From: an uncultured Collinsella sp.
Lineage (GTDB): Bacteria; Actinomycetota; Coriobacteriia; Coriobacteriales; Coriobacteriaceae
Assembly (NCBI GenBank): GCA_937934165.1
Contig: CALGZX010000018.1
Location: 4,038-68,037, forward strand
Direction of reading: 5' to 3'
DNA: 64,000 nucleotides
Each line of letters starts with the position of its first letter. The first letter of the stretch is position 1. The position numbers and the translations under genes were made by a program. Below are positions 7,691-16,810 of the stretch, one piece after another. The notes beneath the pieces are model-generated. The model was not told where the DNA came from and did no database searches. It saw only the letters and a list, made by a program, of their open reading frames with translations.

Positions 7691-10285
7691 TTGAAGCTCA
7701 TCATCGCCGAGAAAAACGACGCCGCGCGTCAGATCGCCGAGCGTCTGTCCACGGGTAAACCCAAAAAGGACAAGGTGTACAACACCGCCATCTACCGTTT
7801 TGAGTGGAAGGGCGAGGAGTGCGTGACCATCGGCCTGGCCGGTCACATCCTTGCGCCCGATTTTTGCGACAGCGTGCTGTTCGATAAAAAGCTGGGCTGG
7901 TATTCGGTTACCGAGGACGGCGAGATGCTGCCGGCCGACATGCCCGATGGCCTGGCTCGTCCGCCTTACGACACCAAGCGTAAGCCGTTCCTTGCCGATG
8001 GCATCTCCATCAAGGGCTGGAAGCTTGAGAGCCTGCCCTATCTCACCTGGGCACCCGTCATTAAGCTGCCGGCTGAGAAGGAGCTCATCCGCTCGCTCAA
8101 GAACCTCGCCAAAAAGTCCGACAGCGTCATCATCGCTACGGACTTCGATCGAGAGGGCGAGCTGATCGGTTCGGACGCCCTCAACAAGGTGCGCGAGGTT
8201 GCGCCCGACTTGCCGGTCGCCCGCGCCCAGTATTCTTCGTTTACCAAGGCCGAGATCACGCAGGCCTTCGATAACCTTGTCTCGCTCGACCAGAACCTGG
8301 CCGACGCCGGCGAGAGCCGTCAGCACATCGACCTCATTTGGGGTGCGGTGCTCACGCGCTACCTGACGCTCGCCAAGTTTGGCGGCTTTGGCAACGTGCG
8401 TTCCGCCGGCCGCGTGCAGACGCCGACGCTTGCCCTGGTGGTCGAGCGCGAGCGCGAGCGCATGGCGTTTGTGCCCGAGGACTATTGGCAGATCCGCGGC
8501 ATGGGCGCCGCGCAAGGCGCTGCCGAGGACGACCGCTTTAAGATTGCGCACAAGACGGCACGCTTTACCGACAAGGATGCTGCTGAGACGACGTACGGCC
8601 ATGTTGACGGCGTCGAGACGGCAACCGTCGCCGCGGTGACCAAGCGCTCGCGCAAGCAGCAGCCGCCCACGCCGTTTGCGACCACCTCGCTGCAGGCTGC
8701 CGCCGCGGCCGAGGGCATCTCGCCTGCGCGTACCATGCGCATCGCCGAGTCCCTCTACATGGCGGGCCTTATCAGCTACCCGCGTGTCGACAACACCGTG
8801 TATCCCGCGACGCTCGATTTGGGCGCCGTGGTGAGTGACCTGGCAAAGATCAACCCGGCGCTGGCGCCCGTGTGCAAAAAGGTCCTCGCCGGCCCCATGA
8901 AGCCCACGCGCGGCAAGGTCGAGACCACCGACCACCCGCCTATCTACCCCACGGGCGAGGGCGATCCGTCCACGCTCGACGGCGGCCAGCGCAAGCTCTA
9001 TGACCTTATCGCCCGTCGCTTCCTGGCAACGCTTATGGGGCCCGCGACCATCGAGAACACCAAGCTCGAGCTCGACGTCAACGGCGAGCCGTTCGTGGCC
9101 TCGGGCGACGTGCTCGTGACCCCTGGCTTCCGCGAGGCGTACCCGTACGGACTCAAGCGCGACGAGCAGATGCCGCCGCTGGAGCAGGGCGACACGGTCG
9201 ACGTGTTCGACATTAAGCTCGAGGCCAAGCAGACCGAGCCGCCCGCGCGCTACAGCCAGGGCAAGCTCGTGCAGGAGATGGAAAAGCGCGGCCTGGGCAC
9301 CAAGTCCACGCGCGCGAGCATCATCGAGCGCCTGTATGCCGTGCGCTATCTCAAAAACGATCCCGTTGAGCCGAGCCAGCTGGGCATTGCCATCATCGAT
9401 GCGCTGTCACAGTTTGCCCCGCGCATCACGAGCCCCGATATGACCAGTGAGCTCGACGGCGACATGACCCGCGTGGAGCGCGGCGAGGACACCGAAGAGC
9501 ATGTCGTGACGCACTCGCGCGCACTGCTGGCCGGCGTGCTCGACGAGCTGCTCAAGCATACGCAGGAGCTGGGCGACGCTATCAGCGACGCCGTCACGGC
9601 CGATGCACGCGTGGGCGCCTGTCCCAAGTGCGGCAAGGACCTGGTTATGAAGACGAGCGCCAAGACCCGCGGCAGCTTTATCGGCTGCATGGGATGGCCC
9701 GACTGCGACGTGACCTATCCGGTGCCGAGTGGCGTCAAGGTGAGCCCGCTCGAGGGCGAGGCCGCCGTGTGTCCCGAGTGCGGTGCGCCGCGCATTAAGT
9801 GTCAGCCGTTCCGCCAGAAGGCCTTCGAGATTTGCGTGAACCCCACATGCCCCACCAACTACGAGCCCGACCTTAAGGTGGGCGAGTGCAAGGTGTGTGC
9901 CGAGGCCGGACGCCATGGCGACCTGATCGCGCACAAGAGCGAGAAGAGCGGCAAGCGCTTTATCCGCTGCACCAACTATGACGATTGCGGCGTGAGCTAT
10001 CCTCTACCGGCGCGCGGTAAGCTCGAGGCGACGGGTGAGACCTGCCCCGAGTGCGGCGCCCCCATCGTGGTGGTCAACACGGCGCGCGGCCCGTGGCGTA
10101 TCTGCGTCAACATGGACTGTCCGACCAAGGAGAAGAAGCCGGCCCGCGGCCGCAAGACCACAACCAAGGCGAGCACGGCAAAGAAGACCACGGCGACAAA
10201 GAAGACCACGGCTAAGAAAGCAACTGCCGCCAAGAAGACGACCGCGAAGAAGTCGACTACCAAAAAGACCGCTGCCGACAAGTAG
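7691..10285 (+). CDS. topA: DNA topoisomerase I (type IA)
   Basis: Relaxes negatively supercoiled DNA by single-strand passage. The N-terminal Toprim domain (about 1-150) contains ATDFDREGELIG. The catalytic tyrosine is Y363 in LISYPRVDN. The C-terminal region has three to four CxxC zinc-ribbon units (about 640-810), such as CPKCGKDL and CPECGAP, and then a Lys/Thr/Ala-rich basic tail (about 820-864) like those of actinobacterial TopA. Translation starts at TTG 7691 after AGGAG; no ATG is available nearby. At 864 aa it has the expected size. A strong terminator follows. Confidence 0.96.
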   Translation: MKLIIAEKNDAARQIAERLSTGKPKKDKVYNTAIYRFEWKGEECVTIGLAGHILAPDFCDSVLFDKKLGWYSVTEDGEMLPADMPDGLARPPYDTKRKPFLADGISIKGWKLESLPYLTWAPVIKLPAEKELIRSLKNLAKKSDSVIIATDFDREGELIGSDALNKVREVAPDLPVARAQYSSFTKAEITQAFDNLVSLDQNLADAGESRQHIDLIWGAVLTRYLTLAKFGGFGNVRSAGRVQTPTLALVVERERERMAFVPEDYWQIRGMGAAQGAAEDDRFKIAHKTARFTDKDAAETTYGHVDGVETATVAAVTKRSRKQQPPTPFATTSLQAAAAAEGISPARTMRIAESLYMAGLISYPRVDNTVYPATLDLGAVVSDLAKINPALAPVCKKVLAGPMKPTRGKVETTDHPPIYPTGEGDPSTLDGGQRKLYDLIARRFLATLMGPATIENTKLELDVNGEPFVASGDVLVTPGFREAYPYGLKRDEQMPPLEQGDTVDVFDIKLEAKQTEPPARYSQGKLVQEMEKRGLGTKSTRASIIERLYAVRYLKNDPVEPSQLGIAIIDALSQFAPRITSPDMTSELDGDMTRVERGEDTEEHVVTHSRALLAGVLDELLKHTQELGDAISDAVTADARVGACPKCGKDLVMKTSAKTRGSFIGCMGWPDCDVTYPVPSGVKVSPLEGEAAVCPECGAPRIKCQPFRQKAFEICVNPTCPTNYEPDLKVGECKVCAEAGRHGDLIAHKSEKSGKRFIRCTNYDDCGVSYPLPARGKLEATGETCPECGAPIVVVNTARGPWRICVNMDCPTKEKKPARGRKTTTKASTAKKTTATKKTTAKKATAAKKTTAKKSTTKKTAADK

Positions 10286-10316
10286 CCGCACGGTCGAAAC
10301 ATCACCTAAAACAAAA

Positions 10317-10352
10317 ACGAGCGAGGACCTCAAAATCCTCGCTCGTTTTTTG
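10317..10352 (+). terminator. Intrinsic terminator of topA
   Basis: An 11-bp perfect stem ACGAGCGAGGA/TCCTCGCTCGT is followed by TTTTTTG, 30 bp past the topA stop. Confidence 0.92.
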
Positions 10353-10393
10353 TCCGGCAGTTAGGGACGTTCCTTTTAATATGAGCAGGACAT

Positions 10394-10696
10394 TGCCAAG
10401 AGGCAAAATCGGGCCTGGCCCCAACGATATGGGGCCAGGCCCTCTCCCTATATCAGCCCGTCCGCGGCGACCTCGGCGTGTCTTACCGACGCTCGTCTTT
10501 GCAGTTTAATATCCGCCCGCGGCGATCTCTCGCTGGGCAATCCGTTGCTACGGCTGAGGCTTCTACGTCGAACCGACAGTCTGTGCACGCGTGTGGCGCC
10601 CTGGGCGCTCGCAGAAAAGGGACCTGAGGTTCGCCTCAACGGCTTCGGATCGAACCGCTTCCGGGGTGACTGGCTTATGTGCGGGGGACCACCCCC
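10394..10696 (-). ncRNA. Candidate bridge RNA region of the IS110-family element
   Basis: A 303-nt non-coding stretch between the transposase stop and the element end. It contains a perfect 12-bp hairpin, GGGCCTGGCCCC (10411-10422) with its complement at 10431-10442, and a smaller TTGCC/GGCAA hairpin. IS1111-type members are known to encode their target- and donor-pairing bridge RNA downstream of the transposase, so this is the expected place. The guide loops were not resolved by eye; assignment is by position and structure only. Confidence 0.4.
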
Positions 10697-11809
10697 CTAC
10701 GCCTCCTCGGCCATGAGGCCGACCGCCCATACCCAGCAGGCGAGCTCGCGCGCCGTGGCCACGTTCGCCTTGTTGCCGTGGACCCCGCGCGCGAGCAGCG
10801 CCTCCCGCCTCTCGACCAGCCTCCGCACGCCCTTGGCGGCATGCCTCCGGGCGCCCCGGTCCGGGGCCTGGCCCCTGGCGGGCTCCTTCGGCCGCCCCGA
10901 GCGCGTCAGGTAGTGCCACGCGGCCTCGACCAGCGTCTTCCTCAGGTGCTTGTTGCCGGCCTTGGTGATCGCGCCCCTGCGGTCGCTCTCCCCGCTGGAG
11001 TGCTCCGAGGGCGTCAGGCCGACCCGCGCCGCGAACGAGCGGGCGTTCCTGAACCTCGAGAACTCGCCGGCCTCGAACACGAGGTCGGCGGCGGACGCGG
11101 TGTCTACGCCCTTGAGGCAGCGGAGGGAGTCGACCCTCTTCCTCCACCTGGGCTTGCGGGCCTCGGCCTCGACGAGCCCCTCGAGCCTCGCCTTCTCCTC
11201 CGCCGCCCGCCTGACCGCGTCGACGTAGTAGGCGAGCACGTCGTTGTCGGCCCTCTCCGCGAACCTTATCGACTCGATCCAGGACCAGTGCGCCCGGGTC
11301 CAGTTGCCCTTCCTGCGGCCGGTGGGCGTCCTCTCGTCGAAGACGAGCCCGTGCCTGAGCAGGAACTTGGAGAGCCGCTGCTTCGAGCGCGAGAGGTCGT
11401 CCCTCGCGTCCTCGAGCGCCCTGGTCAGGTCGCGGGCGGCCTCGCACTCGTCGTCGGGGACCCACACCTCGACCACGTTGCCGACCGACAGCATGCGGGC
11501 GAGGAACTCGGCGTCGTTGCGGTCGTTCTTCCTGCGCCTGTCCGCGCTGGGCTTGATCATCTTCGAGACGGCGCCGGCCACGCAGTCGACCCCCAGGCCG
11601 GAAAGCCTCTTCTGCAGGTCGAAGCCCGTGACCCCGGACTCGTACACGCACCTGGCCCTGGGGTCTACGGAACGGACCCACTCCGCGACGGCGCCGGCGT
11701 CGTAGCCGAAGGTCGCGCAGCGCACCTCCCCGGTCATGACGTCGAGGGAGACGGCCTTTATCGAGCGGGCGTGGACGTCGAGGCCGATGAAGGTGGTAGT
11801 ATCGAGCAT
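10697..11809 (-). CDS. IS110-family transposase (DEDD/Tnp20)
   Basis: Recombinase with an N-terminal RuvC-like DEDD domain: GLDVHARSIKAVSLD carries the first Asp (D11), CVYESG the Glu, and RRRKNDRNDAEFLARML the later acidic residues. A C-terminal Transposase_20 domain contains CLKGVDTASAADLVFEAGEF and the region PSEHSSGESDRRG, which includes the conserved catalytic serine. The start at 11809 (MLDTTTFIGLD) is preferred because AAGGGG lies 6 bp upstream; an in-frame ATG at 11824 adds five residues. Length 370 aa is within the family norm and no disruption is seen, so it may be active. Confidence 0.92.
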   Translation of the reverse strand: MLDTTTFIGLDVHARSIKAVSLDVMTGEVRCATFGYDAGAVAEWVRSVDPRARCVYESGVTGFDLQKRLSGLGVDCVAGAVSKMIKPSADRRRKNDRNDAEFLARMLSVGNVVEVWVPDDECEAARDLTRALEDARDDLSRSKQRLSKFLLRHGLVFDERTPTGRRKGNWTRAHWSWIESIRFAERADNDVLAYYVDAVRRAAEEKARLEGLVEAEARKPRWRKRVDSLRCLKGVDTASAADLVFEAGEFSRFRNARSFAARVGLTPSEHSSGESDRRGAITKAGNKHLRKTLVEAAWHYLTRSGRPKEPARGQAPDRGARRHAAKGVRRLVERREALLARGVHGNKANVATARELACWVWAVGLMAEEA

Positions 11810-11936
11810 GGGAGCCCCTTCCATGAATGCGGCGTGGCCGCCACGGTTGGATTAGACACTCACCATTGTCGGCCTAATCCGCGGTCTTTCATGCAGCAGG
11901 GGCTCTCAATGTTTTTATGTCCTGCTCATATCGTCT

Positions 11937-11971
11937 CTGCCGGTAGTTTGGGACGGTCCCTAACTGCCGGC
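11937..11971. repeat. Right half of intergenic repeat interrupted by the IS110 element
   Basis: CTGCCGGTAGTTTGGGACGG followed by TCCCTAACTGCCGG. The left half, CCGGCAGTTAGGGACGTTCC and TTTT, is at 10354-10377. Together the halves restore the repeat seen uninterrupted at 62407-62453 and 63919-63962, here also with palindromic outer arms. Confidence 0.7.
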
Positions 11972-11988
11972 TCGGGAACGACAAAGCG

Positions 11989-12972
11989 CTAGTTCACTTC
12001 GACGGGTTTGGCGTCGGGATAGCGCTCCTCAAAGTCTAGGCGGTACTTATTGTCATTGGTGCCCGCCACGTTGTCGCGCGACAGCGGCGCCACGATCTCA
12101 TTCTTGTGGTCCGCAGGCTTGGCGTATTTCAGGCTGATTTCCCAGGCATCACAGATTGCGTCAATGCGGTGATCCAGGTCGTCGTACAGGGCGATGATGT
12201 CCTTCCAGGAGCTGTAGTTCTTGGAGCTCGTCGGGACGTCTAGGTCCTCGACGATGTCGTAATACTGCTCGATGGTGTCCTCCGTGCGCTCGGCGACGTC
12301 GGCGAGATTTTGACGGGTGGTTCGATCCTCTTCCAGATAGCTGCCGTTGAAGTTCTGCGCGCAGCCACGGACGTAGTTGTCGAGGTCTTCTAGCAAGTCG
12401 TAGTATTCGCTCAGTCGGCGGTAGAGATTCTGCTCGGAGAGCGTTGCTTCGCCGCCATCCTCGTCGTCATCGTCATCATCGTCGTACAGGCTGTTGGGAT
12501 CGCCGAGAGGCTTTAGGTCATCGTCGTCGACGTCATGGTGCAGCTTAGCTACCTCGGCAGTCGTCTGCGTGGCGGCGCTGTCGAAAGGCTTGATCACAAA
12601 GAAAACGACCAGGGCGATGATGATCGCCACCAGCACAACGATAACGGCGATAAGCGGCCCGGCGCCGCTCTTTTTGGGAGCGGGGGTCTGTGGCGAAGCG
12701 GGCGCGTATGCGGGAGCCGGCTGCTGTTGGGGCGAGCCGCTCGCGATGGGTATGCGCTGCGTGGTCTCGACGGCCGCGGGGCTTGCGGCGGGGTCGGGGC
12801 GATAGGCGAGGGGGTCGTCCGCCTTGGCTTGCGGCGCATCAAGGGAGCCGGTCTGCTCAAAAGCGGGCTGGCTATCGCTCGCGGTTGTTTGCTCAACGGG
12901 TGCACCGCACGAGGTGCAGAACTTGGCATTATCTGCAAGAAGCTTGCCGCACGAGGCGCAATACCGAGACAT
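11989..12972 (-). CDS. Zinc-ribbon membrane-anchored protein of unknown function
   Basis: Begins with a zinc ribbon, C5-x2-C8 and C19-x2-C22 (RYCASCGKLLADNAKFCTSC). A Pro/Gln/Ala-rich linker follows, then one transmembrane helix at about 105-128, an acidic segment (runs of D near 155-170) and a helical, probably extracytoplasmic C-terminal domain (about 185-327). The start at 12972 is chosen over 12990 because GGAG lies 6 bp before it and the zinc ribbon then sits at the N-terminus as in related zinc_ribbon_2 proteins. Role unknown; it is a single gene between the IS element and tmk. Confidence 0.8.
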   Translation of the reverse strand: MSRYCASCGKLLADNAKFCTSCGAPVEQTTASDSQPAFEQTGSLDAPQAKADDPLAYRPDPAASPAAVETTQRIPIASGSPQQQPAPAYAPASPQTPAPKKSGAGPLIAVIVVLVAIIIALVVFFVIKPFDSAATQTTAEVAKLHHDVDDDDLKPLGDPNSLYDDDDDDDEDGGEATLSEQNLYRRLSEYYDLLEDLDNYVRGCAQNFNGSYLEEDRTTRQNLADVAERTEDTIEQYYDIVEDLDVPTSSKNYSSWKDIIALYDDLDHRIDAICDAWEISLKYAKPADHKNEIVAPLSRDNVAGTNDNKYRLDFEERYPDAKPVEVN

Positions 12973-13040
12973 TGCCACTCCTTTCGCCACATTTCAATGC
13001 AATACGACGATTATACCCAGCGTCCAAAATTCCCCATCAT

Positions 13041-13109
13041 AAGTTGCGGTGAAATAGGGACTGTTTGGCGGTCTCAGAGCTTCAATCAGTCCCTATTTCA
13101 CCGCAACTT
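13041..13109. repeat. Intergenic palindrome with perfect 23-bp arms
   Basis: Arm AAGTTGCGGTGAAATAGGGA plus CTG (13041-13063) is exactly complementary to 13087-13109, with a 23-nt loop. It lies between divergent genes (zinc-ribbon protein and tmk). There is no U-tract, so it is not a standard terminator. Confidence 0.85.
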
Positions 13110-13213
13110 TGGAAAGGCACCTTTAGCCATTGGGGACGCACCGAGCACTGGGGTATCATGGCTTGGTTGATATATATCTGCATTTACGCGCCTTGTAGGA
13201 AGGGGCTGCGCCC

Positions 13214-13897
13214 ATGGCTTTTGAGCCCGCTCAACATAGCTTCATTACGCTCGAGGGTGTCGATGGCGCCGGTAAATCTACGCAGGCGCGCCTGCTTGCC
13301 CGTGCGCTCGAGCTCGCTGGCTACCAGGTTGTGAGCCTGCGCGAGCCGGGCGGTACCGCCATCAGCGAAAAGATCCGTGCTCTGCTGCTCGACCCTGCCA
13401 ATACGGCGATGGGCGACACCTGCGAGTTGCTGCTCTACGAGGCGGCACGCGCTCAGTTGGTGCACGAGGTCATCGCGCCCGCCCTTGCTGCCGGCAAGGT
13501 GGTCCTGTGCGATCGCTTCTACGATTCCACGACCTGCTACCAGGCGTTTGCCGATGGCCTCGATCGTCAGATGGTGCGCGATGCCAACAACCTGGCCGTC
13601 GCGGGTACGCACCCGGCGCTCACGCTCGTCTACCACATCACGCCCGAGCAGGCGGCGCTGCGCATGGCAGCCCGTGGCGCGGCAGATCGCATGGAGGCTA
13701 AGGGCATGGCCTTCCAAGAGCGTGTCTACCAGGGTTTTTGCGCAATTGCCGCCGAGGAGCCAAACCGCGTAAAGCTCATCGACGCGACCGCGTCCATCGA
13801 GGACGTATTCGCACAGACGGTCGAGCAGGTTCGCGCCTACGGCCTCGACATTTCCCAGGATGCCGTCACCGCCGCGCTTGCCCAGGAGGCCGAGTAA
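13214..13897 (+). CDS. tmk: Thymidylate kinase
   Basis: Phosphorylates dTMP to dTDP with ATP for DNA synthesis. The P-loop is EGVDGAGKST at residues 14-23, the dTMP-binding LREPGGT is at 42-48, and the DRF motif is at 100-102. The lid carries MAARGAADRMEAKG. At 227 aa it is slightly longer than the usual 205-215. It is followed after 1 bp by holB and then ricT, the tmk-holB-ricT order also known from Firmicutes. Confidence 0.96.
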   Translation: MAFEPAQHSFITLEGVDGAGKSTQARLLARALELAGYQVVSLREPGGTAISEKIRALLLDPANTAMGDTCELLLYEAARAQLVHEVIAPALAAGKVVLCDRFYDSTTCYQAFADGLDRQMVRDANNLAVAGTHPALTLVYHITPEQAALRMAARGAADRMEAKGMAFQERVYQGFCAIAAEEPNRVKLIDATASIEDVFAQTVEQVRAYGLDISQDAVTAALAQEAE

Positions 13898-13898
13898 C

Positions 13899-15026
13899 AT
13901 GGCCCCCGCTCAGGCAAGCCTGCTGGCCAAGCTTGACACCCAACAGCGCGTGCGCGACTTTTTGACCAATGCCGTCGCCAGCGGTCGCGCATCGCACGCC
14001 TACCTGTTTTTGGGCGCGCCCGGCGCGGGCAAGCTCGACGCCGCGTGGGCGCTCGCCCAAGCCTTCCTGTGCGAGCAGGATGGCTGCGGCTCATGCGATA
14101 GCTGCGTGCGCGTCGCCCGCCATACGCACCCCGACGTGCACTATTACACGCCCGAGAGCGCCACGGGCTACCTCATCGCCCAGACCCGCGAGCTGCTCGA
14201 TGACGTGCCTCTGGCGCCCATCCGTGCCAAGGCCAAGGTCTACATCATCGACCGTGCCGAGCAACTGCGCGCCAACACCGCCAACGCACTGCTCAAAACA
14301 CTCGAGGAGCCGCCCGAGGGCGTTATGTTCATCCTGCTGGGCACCTCGGCAGACGTGATGTTGCCCACCATCGTGAGCCGCTGCCAGTGCGTGCCGTTTC
14401 GGCTGGTATCGCCCGCCGTCGCCGCGCAGGCCGTGAGCCGCGCCACCGGTCAGGACCCTGCGCGTTGCCGCATGGCCGTCGCCGTGGCGGGAAGCCCCAC
14501 GCGTGGCATCGAGTTCCTCAAGAGCGCCGAGCGCCAGGACGCCCGCCGTCAGATGGTTCGCGCCATCGATTCGCTTATCGCCGCCGACGAGGCCGACGTG
14601 CTCAGCCGCGCCAAGTCACTCATCGTCGCCGTTAAGGCGCCGCTCGCCGAGGTCAAGTCCACACAGGAAAAGGTGCTCGAGCAAAACGCCGACTACCTGT
14701 CGCGTGGAGCATTGAAGCAGCTTGAGGACCGCAATAAGCGCGAGCTCAACGCGCGCGAGCGTTCGGGTATCATGGAAGCGCTGGCGAGCGCGCGGACGCT
14801 CATGCGCGATGTGCTGCTGACACTTCAGGACGAGGCGGCCGACGTGGTGAACGAAGACGTGCGCGACACGATCGGTCGGCTTGCCGCTGCGACCAATGTT
14901 GCGGGTGCCACGCGGGCGCTCGAGGCAGTCGCAACCGCCGAGCGCAACATCGCCAGAAACGTTACTCCCCAGCTGGCCATCGAGGTCATGCTGTTCGATA
15001 TCAGGAAGGCACTGAAATGCCGTTAG
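13899..15026 (+). CDS. holB: DNA polymerase III subunit delta' (clamp loader)
   Basis: Clamp-loader subunit that helps load the beta clamp on DNA. N-terminal AAA+ fold: the P-loop-like GAPGAGKL (39-46) ends in Leu, consistent with delta' not hydrolysing ATP. A zinc site is formed by C58, C63, C66 and C69 (FLCEQDGCGSCDSC). NALLKTLEEPPEG and the SRC motif (TIVSRCQ) follow. ATG 13899 sits immediately after the tmk stop; an upstream in-frame ATG would overlap tmk. The 3' end overlaps ricT by 10 bp. The 375 aa match the family. Confidence 0.93.
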   Translation: MAPAQASLLAKLDTQQRVRDFLTNAVASGRASHAYLFLGAPGAGKLDAAWALAQAFLCEQDGCGSCDSCVRVARHTHPDVHYYTPESATGYLIAQTRELLDDVPLAPIRAKAKVYIIDRAEQLRANTANALLKTLEEPPEGVMFILLGTSADVMLPTIVSRCQCVPFRLVSPAVAAQAVSRATGQDPARCRMAVAVAGSPTRGIEFLKSAERQDARRQMVRAIDSLIAADEADVLSRAKSLIVAVKAPLAEVKSTQEKVLEQNADYLSRGALKQLEDRNKRELNARERSGIMEALASARTLMRDVLLTLQDEAADVVNEDVRDTIGRLAAATNVAGATRALEAVATAERNIARNVTPQLAIEVMLFDIRKALKCR

Positions 15027-16708
15027 TCGTACCCGTTAAGTTTACCTACGCCTCGCGCGACCTGTGGTTCGATCCGCAGGATTTGGATATCCTCGAGGCC
15101 GATTATGCCATTTGCTCCACCGAGCGCGGAACCGAGATCGGCCTGGTCACGGCCGATCCCTTCGAGGTGCCGCAAGATGAGATCGGTCAGCCGCTCAAGC
15201 CCGTGCTGCGCGTGGCGAGCGACATCGACCTGCAGCTTGCCGACGACCTGGCCATCCAGGGCGACGAGGCCATGGTCGACTTCCGCCGCCTGGTCAAGGA
15301 GCTCGACCTCGAGATGAAGCCGGTCGGCGTCGAGTACCTGTTTGGCGGCGAGAAGGCCGTGTTCTACTTTGCGGCCGAGGAGCGCGTCGATTTTCGTCAG
15401 CTCGTCAAGGACCTGTCCTCGACGCTGCACATTCGCGTCGACATGCGCCAGATCGGCGTGCGCGACGAGACCCGCCTGGTGGGCGGCTATGCCCAATGCG
15501 GACAGGAGCTCTGCTGCACGCGCTTTGGCGGACAGTTTGAGCCCGTCTCGATTCGCATGGCAAAAGAGCAGGACCTACCGCTCAACTCGTCCAAGATCAG
15601 CGGCGTATGCGGCCGCCTGATGTGCTGCCTGCGCTATGAGTTCGAGGCGTACAAGGACTTTAAGAGCCGTGCGCCCAAAAAGAAGACGCTCATCGATACG
15701 CCGCTTGGCAAGGCGCGTATTCAGGAGTATGACACGCCGCGTGAGCAGCTGGTGCTGCGCCTGGAGAACGGTAAAGTCTTTAAGGTCAACCTGGCCGATA
15801 TGACGTGCTCGGAGGGCTGCAAAAAGAAGGCCGCCGAGCAGGGCTGCAGCTGCCGCCCCGACTGCGTGACGCGCGACGTGCTCGAGCGCATCGAGTCGCC
15901 CGAGATGCGCCTGGCGCTCATGGAGCTCGACCGCGAGAACGGCGTCGATGTGGGCGATGGCCTGTCGAGTGCCGACCGTCTGGCCGGCACGTCGATGCCC
16001 AAGCGCCGTCGTCGCGATGCTGAATCCGATGCTCGCGCCGGTCAGGGTCAGGGCGAGGGCCGTGGCCGCGGAAAGGGCCGCGGTAAGGCCGAGACACCCG
16101 AGGCCGAGGGGGCGGCCGATGGCCGTCGCCGTCGCAAGCGCGCGGGCTCGGGCGATGCTACCGAGGTTGCAGCCGCGGGCAAGAACGCCTCTCGCGAGCG
16201 CGAGGTTCAGCAGCCCCAGCAGCAGAATCGCGGCGGCGGCATGAACCCCACACGTCGCCGCCGCCGTCATCTGTCGAGCGAGGAGCGCGAGGACGCCTTC
16301 CGCGCCGCAGCTGCTCGCGAGGCCGGTGCCGCTTCCAAGGGCGCCTCGGCCTCCGATGCGCCTGTCGACAAGGGCGGCAAGCCACGTGGCGAGGAGGAGC
16401 GCGCGCCGCGTCCGCGCCGTCGCCATTCCTCGGGCGCGCAGCAGAAGCCCTCAGTGCCCTCCGTGGCCGATCAGGTCTCGGATGGCGAGGTCAAGGTCAC
16501 GCGCCGTCGTCCCGGAGATGGCGGGGGAGCGGCTGCCAAGGCTTCGCATGGCGCCGCTCGTGACGAGCGCGAGCCGCGCGGTGGCGAGGGCTCGGCCGAC
16601 CAGGGTCAAAAGCGCCGTCGCCGTCGTCGTTCCCGCAAGCCGCGCCAGGATGGTGGCGAGGGCTCGACCCCGTCTTCGTCCGCACCACAACCGCCCGCCG
16701 GCGAATAA
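15017..16708 (+). CDS. ricT: PSP1-domain protein, RicT/YaaT homologue with long basic tail
   Basis: The first 280 or so residues form the PSP1 domain. Conserved cysteines lie in QCGQELCCTRFGG and SGVCGRLMCCLRYE, which in Bacillus RicT bind [4Fe-4S] clusters with RicA and RicF in a complex affecting RNase Y-dependent RNA processing and phosphorelay. No RicA or RicF gene is adjacent. From about residue 330 the protein continues as a Gly/Arg/Lys/Glu-rich low-complexity tail to 563 aa, roughly double Bacillus RicT (275 aa). The tail suggests nucleic-acid binding (inference). It overlaps holB. Confidence 0.9.
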   Translation: MPLVVPVKFTYASRDLWFDPQDLDILEADYAICSTERGTEIGLVTADPFEVPQDEIGQPLKPVLRVASDIDLQLADDLAIQGDEAMVDFRRLVKELDLEMKPVGVEYLFGGEKAVFYFAAEERVDFRQLVKDLSSTLHIRVDMRQIGVRDETRLVGGYAQCGQELCCTRFGGQFEPVSIRMAKEQDLPLNSSKISGVCGRLMCCLRYEFEAYKDFKSRAPKKKTLIDTPLGKARIQEYDTPREQLVLRLENGKVFKVNLADMTCSEGCKKKAAEQGCSCRPDCVTRDVLERIESPEMRLALMELDRENGVDVGDGLSSADRLAGTSMPKRRRRDAESDARAGQGQGEGRGRGKGRGKAETPEAEGAADGRRRRKRAGSGDATEVAAAGKNASREREVQQPQQQNRGGGMNPTRRRRRHLSSEEREDAFRAAAAREAGAASKGASASDAPVDKGGKPRGEEERAPRPRRRHSSGAQQKPSVPSVADQVSDGEVKVTRRRPGDGGGAAAKASHGAARDEREPRGGEGSADQGQKRRRRRRSRKPRQDGGEGSTPSSSAPQPPAGE

Positions 16709-16770
16709 CGCCCGCGAGCGGATTTAACCCGCCTTGCCCCGAGCGCATCGGGGTATCATAGCGCCGAATC

Positions 16771-16807
16771 AACAACCCTCCCTGCGATCGAGCGTAGGGA
16801 GGGTTGT
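16771..16807 (+). promoter_or_regulatory. Hairpin covering the comFC ribosome binding site
   Basis: ACAACCCTCCCT pairs with AGGGAGGGTTGT (12 bp). The only plausible Shine-Dalgarno for comFC, GGGAGGG, is inside the 3' arm, 8 bp before the TTG start. A -10-like TATCAT at 16754-16759 would start the transcript just before the hairpin. No U-tract follows, which argues against a terminator. Confidence 0.5.
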
Positions 16808-16810
16808 GTC

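Larger units (their letters stand above)
10378..11936 (-). mobile_element. IS110-family (IS1111-like) insertion sequence
   Basis: About 1.56 kb with one transposase gene on the minus strand. Subterminal perfect 15-bp inverted repeats ATATGAGCAGGACAT lie at 10379-10393 and 11917-11931. The ends were deduced by comparing the flanks with two uninterrupted copies of the surrounding repeat (62407-62453 and 63919-63962): the left flank ends ...GTTCCTTTT and the right resumes CTGCCGG. No clear target duplication is seen, as usual for this family. Subterminal inverted repeats and a long non-coding stretch 3' of the transposase fit the IS1111 subgroup. It separates topA from tmk, genes often close together in actinobacteria. 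Confidence 0.85.
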
